From Notamacropus eugenii (Eukaryota > Chordata > Mammalia > Diprotodontia > Macropodidae): 64,000 nt of DNA. A program made the position numbers and the translations under genes. Of this stretch, positions 33,115-44,360 are shown in pieces (position 1 is the stretch's first letter; each line of letters begins with the position of its first letter). Where the stretch lies: positions 355,810,233 through 355,874,232 of the forward strand of contig NC_092875.1 in assembly GCF_028372415.1 (NCBI RefSeq), read 5' to 3'. The notes under the pieces were generated by a model. It saw only the letters and a list, made by a program, of their open reading frames with translations, was not told the DNA's origin and ran no database searches.

Positions 33115-34050
33115 AATTTGACATTTATCAAGTACCTATTATGTGCAAGACACTGAGGAGTCAACGACCAACATGAAATGGTCTGTCCTCAAATACTTTC
33201 AATTCTACTAGAAAGGGCATACATAGCATTTGTGAGAGGAATAGACTTTCACTTTTCATTCTTCCTCATCTCTCACATTCAGTCTCTTATAAAGCCGTAT
33301 CAGTTCTTCCTCCATAGCATCTCACACATTTATCACTGCCTTTCTCTTTCTTTTAACACTCTACATTTGTTTTTTAGTGCTCCACTAGTTTAAGCAATAG
33401 GTACCCTCACTTATATTACTGCAATATCTGGCATATAGGTTGTTTTGCCTCTACATTCTTACCCCTGCAACAAATGCTGCCTTCAGTTTCTAAACTAATC
33501 TTTCCTCACTCACAGATCAGGCCATATCTGCTGAAAAATCTTCAGTGGCTTCCTACTGCCTGTTTTATAATGCTCCAACTCATGAATGTATTATTTAATG
33601 CCTTCTAGTGAAGGTGTCAGCCTACCTTCCCAGTCTTTCTTGTACTACCATTCTATATAAGATATGTGAACTGAATAACCTGAACTCTTCTTGGTCCCTC
33701 AAACATATCCTGAATTTTCTCAGCTTCACATCACTGCTCACAGTATTACCTTTGTTTATACTATCCTTCTTTATCTATTTCATGTGTTGAATTTTTACCC
33801 TTCCTTTTAAAGCCAATAATTCATGAACAATTTCCTGATCTGTCCAGTTGTTAAAACCTCACTTCAACCTGTGTGGATAACACTTTTTTATCATTCCTTA
33901 TAGTTCAGTATATGTGCAAAATCTCTACTAAATTTTAAGCTCTTTCGAGGCAGGAATCACACTTTATCTAAAATGTTTACCTTTTCCCCAGCACCTATTA
34001 AAACATTTGCCACACATAACAGACTTCTGAAATGTCCATTAAATATAATT
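33115..34050 (+). mobile_element. L2 3' half with an older repeat fragment
   Basis: 33,115-33,190 is a fragment with 'CTATTATGTGCAAGACACTG' and 'GTCTGTCCTCAAATACTTTC', a common old mammalian repeat. From about 33,400 the L2 tail is clear: 'CACTCACAGATCAGGCCATA', 'AAAAATCTTCAGTGGCTTCC', 'ACTGCCTGTTTTATAATGCT', and the 3' end 'AATTTTAAGCTCTTTCGAGG', 'CAGCACCTATTAAAACATTT'. Non-coding relic. Confidence 0.7.
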
Positions 34051-34419
34051 CAATTTTAGATAAATAGCCTACCTTGCCATTGGTGGGTGGAATTGAAGGA
34101 AAAAAAGAGCAAAGTAGCTTTCTTACTTCTATTCCCAGGCATTGGTTTCCATCTCCCTTCCTTTGTGGTTATTACTTTTCTTTCTCTTATAGTCTTTCTT
34201 ATTCTAGTCAAAAGAAATTTAAATAACAGTCATGAAACACGAAAACTAATTCCACATATAGATAATGCCATCTTACACTCACATTGTGATCTTCCCTTTT
34301 CTATTCCTTTTTATTGCTCTGTTTCCCTTTTAAATATTCTGAAAATCACAAACTATACTTTATATAGACTTTAATCAGAACTGACATGAGGAGAGCAGAC
34401 CATGGTATTCATGTGTAAG
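34051..34419. other. Unassigned intergenic DNA
   Basis: A 95-codon hydrophobic frame (34,087-34,374) has no recognisable family and no supporting context; I take it as chance. Confidence 0.4.
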
Positions 34420-34830
34420 CAGGCAGCATGATGTGGAGGGCAGAGGGCTGGCTTCAGTGTCAGGAAGATCTGGGCTCAATTTCTGCATTCATCTAGAAAT
34501 AGAAACTACTTGCCTGATTTAATTCAAAGAATTTTCTTACCAAGGAGTTCTCAGTGTCAGTGAAATCACAGATTCACTCAATATCACTACTCAGTACATA
34601 TTCAAAAAAGCATGAAGGGCATATAAATCTTCTCTTAATGACAGAAGAGAAGCAGCATAACGCAGTACAGATTATCAGAGTCTTTGCAGTCAGAAGACCT
34701 GACTACAGCACTGCTACATACAAATTGCGTAAAACTGTGCATGTCATTCCTCTCTGGGCCTCAGTTTTCCTATATACAAATTGGAAGTGTTGGACTAAAT
34801 AACTTAATACATATATTATATATATATGTG
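34420..34830 (+). mobile_element. SINE fragments (MIR-like), sense
   Basis: 34,430-34,500 carries 'GGCTTCAGTGTCAGGAAGAT' and 'CTGGGCTCAATTTCTGC'. 34,650-34,805 carries 'CTTTGCAGTCAGAAGACCTG', 'CTCTCTGGGCCTCAGTTTTC' and 'TTGGAAGTGTTGGACTAAAT', in MIR order. Confidence 0.6.
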
Positions 34831-34945
34831 CATGCAGATAAATACACATGTATATATGCATGCATGTATTGTATGAATATATGTATATAATGTATATATA
34901 CATATGTGTATGTATATGTGTATATTTAAAATATATATATTATAT
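34808..34945. repeat. AT-rich (TATA/TATG)n simple repeat
   Basis: Alternating TATA, TATG, GTAT and CATG units with several self-complementary stretches. Confidence 0.85.
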
Positions 34946-35074
34946 TATAAACATAAATATATATGTAAAGTTATGTTCCAATGATGGGGCTCTCAAACTT
35001 TCAATAGCTATGAAAAGAATATTTATTTGCTCCCCGATCTTATTCTTTATTTCATATCCACTGATATTCCCCTG

Positions 35075-35175
35075 ACAGAATGAGCTCCTTGAGAGCAGGG
35101 ACTCTCTTTCCTATTTAGAGTCCCAGAACTTATAAAAATGTTGAGCACATTGTAAACACTTAATGAACATTTTTT
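35075..35175 (+). mobile_element. L2 3' end
   Basis: 'AATGAGCTCCTTGAGAGCAG' with 'GGACTCTCTTTCC', then 'GAGCACATTGTAAACACTTA' and 'ATGAACATTTT', a clear L2 terminus. Confidence 0.7.
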
Positions 35176-35640
35176 TATTCATTAAGTCATTTTGATTGGT
35201 TGACATGCTCAGAAGGACTGACTGTTCAGAGAAACAGCTCGTTCTGTGGACTATAACAACATCTCTGAAATATTCCGTCCCTACCCCACTTTTTCTTTTG
35301 CAATGCTTTCTATCCCTTGGACTTCTAGAACTGTATTTCCTTTCTCCCGTTCCAATTTCCAGGAGCAGCAAGGGGGTAATTTGCAAGGGGAAGAATGCCA
35401 TGGGCAGCCTGTGATTGCCAGAGGAGAATAATGGGGTAGTAATTGATCCTCCATTTCTTGACTGCCTTCCTAAAAGTTGCTGTTGAGTAATAAAAAATAA
35501 ACTTCTTAAGTACAAAATGGGAGTATAGGTAAATTTGACTTATTAAGAAAAAGATCTGATGGTTTTAATAGACCCCAAGTTATCAGGGACATGATAAAAT
35601 AAAAAAAGAATCCTTATATATAAAAACTAATAAAGACTCT
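35176..35640. other. Unassigned intergenic DNA
   Basis: Contains a 134-codon minus-strand frame (35,111-35,515) with no recognisable motif and overlapped by frames on the plus strand. I see no reason to call a gene. Confidence 0.4.
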
Positions 35641-36204
35641 AATATATATACACATGTGTGTGTGTGTGTTTGTGTGTGTTTTGGCCACATTAAAAAGGAC
35701 AGAGTGTCTAAGAATAAGTAATTATTATCCATCTATGGTCTACCCTCATTTGACTGAATCTAAAGTGTTATATTCAAGTCTGAATATGATGTTTTAAAAA
35801 TATATTAATAAGCGCCAATTACCCACTTAGAGTGCTGAAATTGGAGTCAAGAAGACCTTGGTTTAATATGTGTGTATGTATGTGTGTGTGTTTGTATATA
35901 GATATATATATGAAATTATAATATAATACATATATGTTTATTGTAGTACATTGTAAATTGTATGTACATTTATAGTGTACATATACACTATATAGACATA
36001 CAGTCTACAATATGTACACATTCATACATAAAATCTAGAATGCACTTTTCTACTATTTCATATACTATTTCATATATCATGCATTGCCTATCAGTTTACA
36101 AAATTATCTAATATATTGAATCTACCTTTGATTTTATATATATCTCCATAAGATCTGAAAAGTTTTAAATACAATAAATACTAATTCAATTATGCTAAAT
36201 TATA
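35641..36204. repeat. Simple-repeat-rich AT DNA
   Basis: (GT)n with interruptions at 35,650-35,682, (TGTA/TGTG)n at 35,866-35,910, and TATA-rich sequence to about 36,010. The phrase 'TTGGAGTCAAGAAGACCTTG' at 35,840-35,860 is a short SINE remnant. The rest is unassigned. Confidence 0.6.
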
Positions 36205-36712
36205 CAATCAATATTTCCCAATTGCATGTAAAAATTTTATCATTATTTTCTTTTAAATTTTATTTCCAAATTCTGTTCCTCCCTGCCACCCCATGAGAAG
36301 GTTAAGGAATATGATATCAATTACATATGTGAAGTAATGCAAAACATTTCCACATTAGCCATGATGTGAAGAAATCACACACATACACACACACATACAC
36401 ACACACATACATACAGAAACACACCAAAAAAAGTAAAGAAAGCTTTAAAAAATTATATTTTATTCTGCACTCAAAGTTCATCAATTCTCTCACTGAAAGT
36501 GGATAGCATTTTCCATCCTGGGTTCTCCAGAATTGTCTTGGATGATTGTCTTAAACAGAGCAGCTAAGTCTTTCATAATCAATCATAATTAGAATGTTGC
36601 TATTACTGCGTACTGTGTGCTCACTTCACTCTTCAGCAGTTCACACAAGTTTCCTCAGGTTTTCTGAAACCATCCTACTTGTCATTTCCTATAGCATAAT
36701 AGTGTTCCATCT

Positions 36713-37409
36713 GGAGAGATGACCCAGGATACACTAGGAGACCTTGGCCCCTTTAGGCCAAGGTCCATACAGTACTCACTTAGAGTGAGGTAATATCCAT
36801 TCATTGAATAGGCCTATTTAAGAGGTAGCCAAGGTATGGCGCCTTTAATGAGGCAAAGAAGAAAAAGACATCAAACTGGGAGGGAAACAGCAACAGTTAC
36901 TATTGATAATCACTCTTAAGCCAGGAGGGTCCAGAAGAGAGCCTTTAGGCAGGGTGCAGGGGCCCCATGGTGTCTGAGCTTCACAGTGCAGTGAGTTTAA
37001 GGTTCAGGGTCAGGGAAGGGAAGGGAAAGAAAGGGAAGGGAAGGGAAGGGAAACTAGCCAGTAAAACTCAAGTCAACTGGGCGTCTTTTGGCCATTCAAA
37101 TTTACCTTCCTTTGGAAAAGAGAAGGAAGGGGAGGGGGTCACAGACAGGAGAGGAGGAGCTGAGCCTACTCACAGATTGTGTTCATCCTTTGTTGCCAAA
37201 GAAGACCATGCCATCAGAGAAATGATAACTTTTGACTTTTGACTCAATGACTTGACTTTGTTTTGAGAGGGATGACTGTGCAAGGTCACCAAACTCAGTG
37301 CATTCTGGGTCATCTCCAGTCATCCTGATGAATATTTGGTCACTGGATTTAGATGACTCTGGAGAAGAAGTGAGACTGGTGATTTCTTCAGCAGTGAATG
37401 ACCAACACA
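36713..37409 (+). mobile_element. 697-bp marsupial repeat insertion with rearranged inverted segments
   Basis: The insertion is flanked by a perfect 17-bp duplication, ATAATAGTGTTCCATCT (36,696-36,712 and 37,410-37,426), so it arose by target-primed reverse transcription. It belongs to the same family as 22,713-23,336. It shares 'CTACTCACAGA' and 'TCCTTTGTT', the arm text 'AAGACCATGCCATCAGAGAA', and the opposite-strand arm 'CATCTCCAGTCATCCTGATG' (compare 'CCATCTCCATTTGTTCTGAT'). The left end repeats an arm segment as 'GAGATGACCCAGGATACACT'. It ends 'GACCAACACA'. No coding capacity. Confidence 0.65.
37011..37052 (+). repeat. (GGGAA)n simple repeat
   Basis: Seven to eight GGGAA-like units inside the inserted repeat; the open frame across it is not a gene. 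Confidence 0.9.
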
Positions 37410-38650
37410 ATAATAGTGTTCCATCTACCACATCTTGTTTAACCATCTTCAATTTTCAATTCTTCAACACCATAAAAGTGTCTAGAAGTATAGTTATTTT
37501 CTTTGATCTCTTTGGGATATAGACTTAGTAGTGGTATTGCTGGATTAAAGGTTATGCACTGTTTTATAGCCCTTTGAACTTAGTGCCAAATCATTCTCCA
37601 GAATGGTTAGACTAATTAACAACTCCACCAAAAGTGCATTAGTCATCCCAATTTTTCCCCACACCCCCATCAGAATTTGTTATTTTCCTTTTCTGTCATG
37701 TTAACTAATCTGATAAGTGTAAACTAGTGTCTCAGAGTTGTTTGAATTTACATTTCTCTAACACAATGATTTAGAGTATTTTTTCATGTGACAATTTATA
37801 GCTTTCATTTTTTCTTAAAACTGCCTGCTCATATTCTTTGACCATTTATCAGTTGTGAAATGATTCCTGCTTTAATAAATTTGGCTCAGTTTCCTTTATA
37901 TTGGAAAAATAAAGCCTTTATCACTGAAATTTATGATAAAGATTTTTTCTCAGTTTCCTGTTTTCCTTTTAATTTCACCACATTGGTTTTTTTGTGTAAT
38001 TTTTTTAAATTTCACATATTTAAAATTATGTTTTACTCCTTGTAATTTTCTCTATCTCTTGTTTGATCATAAACTGTTTTCTTATCCATAGTTCCTAAAG
38101 TTACATTTTTCCATGCTTGCACTTGCTCAGTTCTAATTTTTAAGGGGTTATTTTCTTCACTATTTTTGCCTGTTTTGCCAAACTGCTAATTAGCTTTTCA
38201 TAATTTTATTCTTTTGTTCTTATTTCTTAACCTATTTTATTTCCTTTACCACTCTTATTTGATTTTTAAAATTCTTTTTTTAGCTCTTTTAGGAGCTCTT
38301 GTCATTATATTCAATTCATTTTTTTAAAATTTGAGCTTTACTTTGGAGCTCTTTTGACTTCATTGTTTACTTCTGTTGTTGTGTCTTGATCTTCTCTGTC
38401 TTCATAATGATTTTTTATGGTCAGAGTTTGTTTATCTTCTTGTTGTTCTGATTTGTTCATTTTTTCAGCCCACTTCTTGCTATGAACTTTAGTTAAAGTT
38501 ATCTCTAGGTACCTGAGGGGAAGGAGGTAGGGAATGGCACTGCTGTGTTGTACTGCCATTTTCAGAACTACTTATGGAGGTTTGGAAGTTTTGGGTGTTA
38601 TGAAGGTGGTGTGGTTAGGAGAGAGAAGTAGTCATTGCTTCCCCAGTCTG

Positions 38651-39954
38651 TAGTCTGACCCTTACCTTAGACTAGCTCTCATTTTTTGTTATAAAAATAT
38701 TAAGATGATTTAGAAAAGATATATTACATACAAAAATGTTTGACATTCAATAATACATATCCATAATGCACATAAGCTAAGAATCTAGACAGGATTATAT
38801 GTAAAAGTAATTTTAAATCCAGACAAGAAGACACATAGACCAGACAGCAACAGTGGCAGGAAGAATTTTAAGTCTTGAATGTTGTGTAAGCATCATTGGT
38901 GGAAAACCTAAGTAGTCATATTATTTTGCTGGATTTCAAGATAACAGTCTTATATATGACCCTCATTCCTCTAGTCTTTTGTAGATGTCAGAATAAAAAA
39001 AATCCCTCTTGAGCTATTTCATTGACCTTCTCCAAAAAATGGACCCTAGTTGTACTACAGGATTTTATTGTGGAAATATCTAAGATTTTGAGTGAGCTTC
39101 TGAAGAAATTACTAAGTTACTGAAAGCTTCCTCCAGAGAGAAATATTCCACACTTTTGTCAAAGACCATGCCAGAGATTATGATTTTACCTTTACTCCAA
39201 CCCATGAAGTTGTCTTTTTCTCAGAAGATGAAAAGAAAAGATTGAAAAGATTCAGCACAGAAACAGTTTGTCTTTCTCTAACGGCATTTTACATTAGAGT
39301 ATTAGTTGTTATCCAGAATACTTCTCTGAAAATAAAGAAAAAAAGTACTATTAAAAATATTCTACTTAAACTCCTGAAGATTGTACTTCATAAATTAATT
39401 CAGCTAATTGAGTGTCTCAGATAATATAATGGCAAGAAGTGTTAGTAGTGACATTTTGCCTACACTAAGATAGTACTATCAGCAGCCCCTCTGTATCTTC
39501 ATCTCATATGCACTTATCACACCAGCCATAGTCACAAGCTATCCACTGAGTATGCTCCTTTTAATGTACCTTGAATTTAAATAGAAAGCTCTTTTTAAAG
39601 CCATGGAAGATGTCTTTAAATTTATAGTAGTTTCACAGTGTACACAAAGACAGTAATTTACTTATTGATACTTAATAGTCTCATACAATTCCCATGATTT
39701 CCCAAGGTGACTTTCTTATACCCAGGCCAAAGTTAAAACACTAGCAAAATATAATACAAATGATAAGGAATTAAGTTGGACTAATATAAATATTCTTACA
39801 TGTGGAACACATATAGGTACAGTCTATCTTCTAGTTCAACTCCACAATTATAAAAATATCTTTATTTAGGAGATAAGAACTCTCATCATTACTATGCAAA
39901 ACAATAATGCCCATGAAAAGTAAGCTAGCCATTTTCATTTAATTATATAGAGGT
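38651..39954. other. Unassigned intergenic DNA
   Basis: About 1.3 kb with no recognised gene, RNA or repeat. Confidence 0.45.
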
Positions 39955-40345
39955 TTATTGAGGAACTCTGTTCTAAATACTGTGTTAGTCATGGAGGACA
40001 TGCCTCTGTTGGAGGACAGAGTTTACATTGTAATGGGACATGCATGCAAAAATAGAAGCCAAGACCATGTGATTTATCCATGTGAAAGTCAGTAATAAAA
40101 TTTAGGACACTGAATTTAGCACAGACATTGGTAGCTGTTTCAAGAATCATATTGTTTTTGTTTAGTCTTTTTCAGTCATGTCTGACTCTTTGTAATAACT
40201 TTTGGGTTTTTTTTGGTAAAAATATAGAAACTGAGCTAAACAGGGTTAAGCGACTTGCCCAGGGTCACACAACTAATAATAATCTGAGGCCATATTAGAA
40301 CTCAAGTCTTCCTGATACTATCCACTACACCACCTAGCTGCCCCA
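39955..40345. mobile_element. Old repeat fragment and antisense marsupial SINE
   Basis: 39,955-40,055 has 'GTTTATTGAGGAACTCTGTT' and 'GTTTACATTGTAATGGGACA', an old mammalian repeat in sense. 40,155-40,345 is an antisense marsupial SINE: 'TTTTTCAGTCATGTCTGACT', 'GCGACTTGCCCAGGGTCACA' and the end 'CACCACCTAGCTGCCCC'. Confidence 0.75.
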
Positions 40346-40974
40346 AATTGGGAGAAAGCCAAGAGTCTTGCCAATGTATTAATCCATTTCTATCATATCT
40401 TTCTATTCAGTGTTTCACTGGTAAAGTTAAGGGAAGAGGAAAGAAAGGAGTATTATTAATGTGTGGCAGGACAAAAGAGAGTCACTATGATAATATATGA
40501 TAATAAGGGTGGTAATGGTTAAGCTCCTCAGGAAAACAAAAAAAATTGTGACCTATTTGTCATCATTGTTCTTCCTGCCTGACATTGCCAACCCCTACTC
40601 TAGCACAAAGACAAATATACTCTTCCTTTTGCTCTTCCACATGATAATAATGGCCATAAAATACTAATTATGATGTTTGTTCATATTTTATGTACATGAG
40701 TCTGTGTACTCTGATTCTACCATTGGAGGGGAGTGATAGCACAAAAACAGAGTGTGATATTCTCCCAAAATTTAGGGAAAGAAGACTTTAAAGAGTTTAG
40801 GGAAATAATGCTCAGCCCAAGGGGATAGGAAACACTCAAAGCTCTGATAGCATAAACAGAGTTCCACCAAGATATAATAGAAAGTACCTAAGGAGAGTTA
40901 TATAGAGACTTAGAGAATTCATCCATCATCTTAGAAATTTAAAAGGCATATACAAAAGGCAAAAAGTGTTATTG
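40346..40974. other. Unassigned intergenic DNA
   Basis: No recognised feature. Confidence 0.4.
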
Positions 40975-41050
40975 CATAAATATCTGGCCTCAAAGTCAGA
41001 AAGACCTGGATTCAAATCCCAACCTTGACTCATAAGGCAATCACAATCTC
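40975..41050 (+). mobile_element. SINE fragment, sense
   Basis: 'TGGCCTCAAAGTCAGAAAGA' and 'CCTGGATTCAAATCCCAACC' match the B-box region of a tRNA-derived SINE (GGTTCAAATCC-like). Confidence 0.7.
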
Positions 41051-41299
41051 CCAGGGCTCTAATCAATTGTCTAGTCAAATCCCAATGGCTACAAAGTCAG
41101 AAAATGGAGGATGAATTCCAAAGAGTGCTCCACTGTGGTGCAGTGGCAGGGGCTTACAAGGTCAACAATAAAAAAAGGCTTTTGTAAACAATGGTCAGGA
41201 CAAGAGAAAGACAAAGAAGTGAGAGAGCCTTTTGCAAAGTAGATGAGTCACAGAAAACAGATGATGGAGAAGTGGTAGAATTATTCAACTTTTGTTTTC

Positions 41300-42175
41300 T
41301 CCCCCAAGGTGACTGATTTTTGAATGGAAGTTAAGTGATTGACAAAGTTGATTTAAAAGGACTTGGCATTCAGAATAACAGAGGACATTATAAGATAAAA
41401 CCAAGCTTCCCTCACTAAGGTCATCACTAAGCCTGGATGAACTTCAGGCCAGAGTACTGAAAGAAGTGCCAGGTATGATTTCTGATGTTCTTTCACTAGG
41501 AAAGATTCTTGGAGGACTGAAGATCAGTAATATCTTGCCTCAACATTTAAAATAAAAGCATAGGGACCAGTATATGATTTCCTTGATATAAAAAATTTCT
41601 AGATACAAGAAATTTCCTCTATCAAAGCAGACCAGCAATTTCTCTGTGATGTAAAGTCTTGGAAAATTGTAGACATGGTCAGATTAAGTGATTCGCCCCC
41701 AGTCACATAGATAATATATGTCAGAAGTGGCCTAGAATCCAGATGTTCTTAGCTTCTCAGATTGATCTCTCCCCACAATGTCATGTTGCCCTTCCAAAAG
41801 ACCAATGGGTTAGATCTCAACTTCTGGTAAAAATTCTAGAACATATTATTAATGTAAAAGTGAGTAAGCATTCATAAAAGGGAATGATCACAAAGAATTT
41901 CCTTGACTTCTAAAACACAGCATAGTTCTTGCCTTATTGTCTCATTTAATTGGGTTACTAGCTTAGGAGATTCTCAGGAAATTCTAACGATCCTATAGGA
42001 AATACTATATAAATTTCATCAAAGCCTTCAACAAAGTTTTTTGATAATCTCCTGATTGACAAAATGGAGACAGGTGGGTTGGCTTGATAGCACCGTGAGA
42101 GGAAGAAGTCTCTGTTCAGACCTATGCTTTTCAAAATTTTATTCGTGATCTGGATGAACAAGTCAAAGAATGGAT
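41300..42175 (+). mobile_element. L3/CR1-clade LINE, ORF2 fossil
   Basis: The text 'GGATGAACTTCAGGCCAGAG', 'TACTGAAAGAAGTGCCAGGT', 'CTAGAACATATTATTAATGT', 'TTCATCAAAGCCTTCAACAA' and 'ATTCGTGATCTGGATGAACA' follows the CR1 reverse transcriptase region in order. In CR1/L3, 'AFDKVSH' and 'NDLDEG' are encoded at the last two sites. Broken by indels and stops. A MIR-like antisense patch sits at 41,660-41,790 ('GTCAGATTAAGTGATTCGCC'). Confidence 0.65.
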
Positions 42176-43240
42176 GTCTTTTTACCTCTCCATTCTCTCA
42201 GAGATCTTTTCTACTCAAACACAACTCACTTATAATTTATATGAAGATGGCTCTGAGACATCCTTAGAAACCCAAACTTTCCCCTGATCTTCAGTCCCAT
42301 ATTCAGTGGAATCATAGAGTTGGAAGATACCTCAGCAGCATCATATCCAACCCATACCTGATTATGAATGCCCTCAACATCCCCTTCATGAAGTTCTCCA
42401 GCCTGTGCTCTCTAATTTCCTGTTGGACAACTTCACTTGTATGATCTTTCAGCACCTCCAATGTCTGTTAAAATGTCTTAAAACTGAATTCATTATCTCT
42501 GTCCACAAAACTGCCCCTCCTCTCATCTTCACTATTTCTGTTGATCATTGTCTCAATCAGCCAAAATCCAAACACACTCATATTTGATCCTACCTTGTAC
42601 CAGTTTCTTTATCTACCACATGCATTCAGAGACCAAATTTCTTCATATCATTTCTCTTAATCAGTCTCTTCATTCCACTCATACACCAACCCTTATCATT
42701 ACTCTCCAGAGCTCTTACAAATGCCTGCTAATGGCTTTACCTCCCTCCAGTATCTCTTGTTTCCAATTGATCCTTTACAAACCTGCCAAAAAAAATCTTC
42801 CTTGTGTCCAGGTTTGGTCCTGTTATTCCTTTTGTCAAAAATGTGGCTCACTATTGCTTCTAGAATGGGACTCTCCTTATCATTGTATTTGATGACCTCC
42901 ACCATCTGGTTTCAACCTATCTGTCAAATAGTATTTCATGTAACTCCTCTCTACGTATTCCATACATTTGCCAAAATGAACTTCCTGCAAATTTAATATC
43001 TGGTCTCCTACCTCTGTATCTTTGCAGGCTATCATCTCCAGTGTTGAGATCATTTTATTTCATTTTGTTTTTTCCCCACGATTGCCTTTTATAATAGTTC
43101 TCTTCCTTCAAAGGTCAGGTAAGGTAAAATTTCTGTCATGAAACTTTCTTTGATTCTCCCTCAACTGTAACTTCTCTTTCTCCTTGGGTTTACAAGCTTT
43201 GTTCTCTCCTTTGCCCTTATGCTGTACACTATATTTCTCA
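42176..43240 (+). mobile_element. L2 3' half with an antisense L3 end inserted
   Basis: L2 text includes 'CATTATCTCTGTCCACAAAA', 'CAACCCTTATCATTACTCTC', 'CTTGTGTCCAGGTTTGGTCC' and 'TTCCTTCAAAGGTCAGGTAA'. Within it, 42,303-42,412 ('GAATCATAGAGTTGGAAGAT', 'CATATCCAACCCATACCTGA', 'TTCTCCAGCCTGTGCTC') is the antisense 3' end of an L3/CR1 element. The open frames at 42,405-42,996 are L2 relics or chance. Confidence 0.65.
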
Positions 43241-43420
43241 GCTATGTTACCATATGCAAGTCATTAAATCCTCTCTTTCTCATGTTGCTCATCTGTAAAA
43301 TGGGGATACTAATAGCATATACCTACCCAGTCTATTTTGAGAATAAAATGAGATAATATTTGCAAAATGTTCTTTATACTTTGAAGTACTATATAAAGAC
43401 TAGTTATCATAATTTCATAT
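43240..43420 (+). mobile_element. MIR, sense
   Basis: 'ATGCAAGTCATTAAATCCTC', 'GCTCATCTGTAAAATGGGGA', 'TACTAATAGCATATACCTAC' and 'AAAATGAGATAATATTTGCA' form a clear MIR core and 3' part. Confidence 0.75.
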
Positions 43421-43864
43421 TTCTAAAATTAAATATTGGAAAATATTAGCTCCTTCAAGTAGAAATTGTATGTTTATGTATATATCTATATCTATATATC
43501 TATATAATATCCAGAACAAAGGAGCTTAATAAAAGATTTCACCAAACTAAAATAATCCACCAAATATTTTGTTTAAAAAACAAACAAACAAACAAATTAA
43601 TTGCTAAATTCCTGGAGAGAAGAGAAAATCAGAAAACAGTTCCCATGAACAAGACTGGGAAATTTCAGTGACCTGAAAGCTCGTTATGAGTCATCACAGT
43701 GGCATGCTCAGTGCATATCACAGTGCCTGGACTACAGCAAGTACTTAGAAAAAGATGGTTTATTGTCATTGATGGCAGTTCAAAAAGCTAATATGAGAAA
43801 CTGAGTTGCACCTACTCTGTGCTGAACAAAGAAAATTATAGTTTTCCTGAACTCTGACCTGGTT
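43421..43864. other. Mostly unassigned DNA
   Basis: Contains a short (TATATC)n patch at 43,478-43,508, an (AAAC)n patch at 43,576-43,596, and an L2 3'-end phrase at 43,712-43,770 ('ATCACAGTGCCTGGACTACA'). Confidence 0.45.
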
Positions 43865-44360
43865 GGATCATATCTGAATTACTGTGTTTGGTTCTAGGTG
43901 GCACATTACAAGAATGCAATTGATAGTTCTACTGTGAAGCATGGAGAGGAGGCCAACCATGGTGGTGAATATTGGTTGAAATAATTAGGGATATTTAACC
44001 TGGAAAAGTGAAAACTTGGTGAGAGGGTTATGATGGATCTCTTCAAGTACTTGAAAGGCTATTATTTCAATGAGTATTTGATTTATTTTTCTCATCCCCA
44101 GATAGAAGAACTAAAAGAAATGGGTGGAAGTTGCAGAAAAGCAATTTTGACTTACTATAAGATCATCTTCTTAACCATTAAAGCCATTTTAAAACAGTAT
44201 CAGCTGCCTTGTAAGGTAATTCTTCCTACTGGAAATCTTCAAGTAGAAGTTCAATGACTATCAAGGATTTTAAAGAGGGGATGCTTTTAAAGATCTTGGT
44301 TGAACTGGATGACCCTTTAGGTCCCTTCCAACTCAGTCATAATGTAATATTTTCACCAAA
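43865..44360 (+). mobile_element. L3/CR1-clade LINE 3' end
   Basis: One of the clearest L3/CR1 copies. The order is 'TTACAAGAATGCAATTGATA', 'ATCTCTTCAAGTACTTGAAA', 'GGCTATTATTTCAATGAG', 'GAAATGGGTGGAAGTTGCAG', 'TCTTCAAGTAGAAGTTCAAT', and the terminal 'GGTTGAACTGGATGACCCTT', 'TAGGTCCCTTCCAACTCAGT'. No coding frame survives; the 75-codon frame at 44,030-44,257 is a relic. Confidence 0.8.

Larger units (their letters stand above)
36205..38650 (-). mobile_element. L1 with large internal deletion (5'UTR, ORF1, ORF2 end, 3'UTR), antisense
   Basis: 36,205-36,712 and 37,410-38,100 are antisense 3'UTR and ORF2 C-terminus ('GTGGATAGCATTTTCCATCC', 'CATTCTCCAGAATGGTTAGA', 'CTTGTTTGATCATAAACTGT'). From about 38,110 the minus strand reads ORF1 instead: 'AAATTAGAACTGAGCAAGTG' (coiled coil) and, further up, the N-terminal frame 38,338-38,559 with 'KWAEKMNKSEQQEDKQTL' and 'NHYEDREDQDTTTEVNN'. 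The 5'UTR follows to about 38,650. A second element interrupts it at 36,713-37,409. Confidence 0.75.

Noticed and set aside
35111-35515. 134-codon minus-strand frame
   Set aside because: No domain, no similarity I recognise, and competing frames on the other strand; chance at this length is plausible.
37011-37242. 91-codon frame across the GGGAA repeat
   Set aside because: It crosses a low-complexity tract inside a retroposon and has no domain.
40155-40345. tRNA-like promoter boxes
   Set aside because: They belong to a tRNA-derived SINE, not a tRNA gene; no cloverleaf with anticodon stem is visible.
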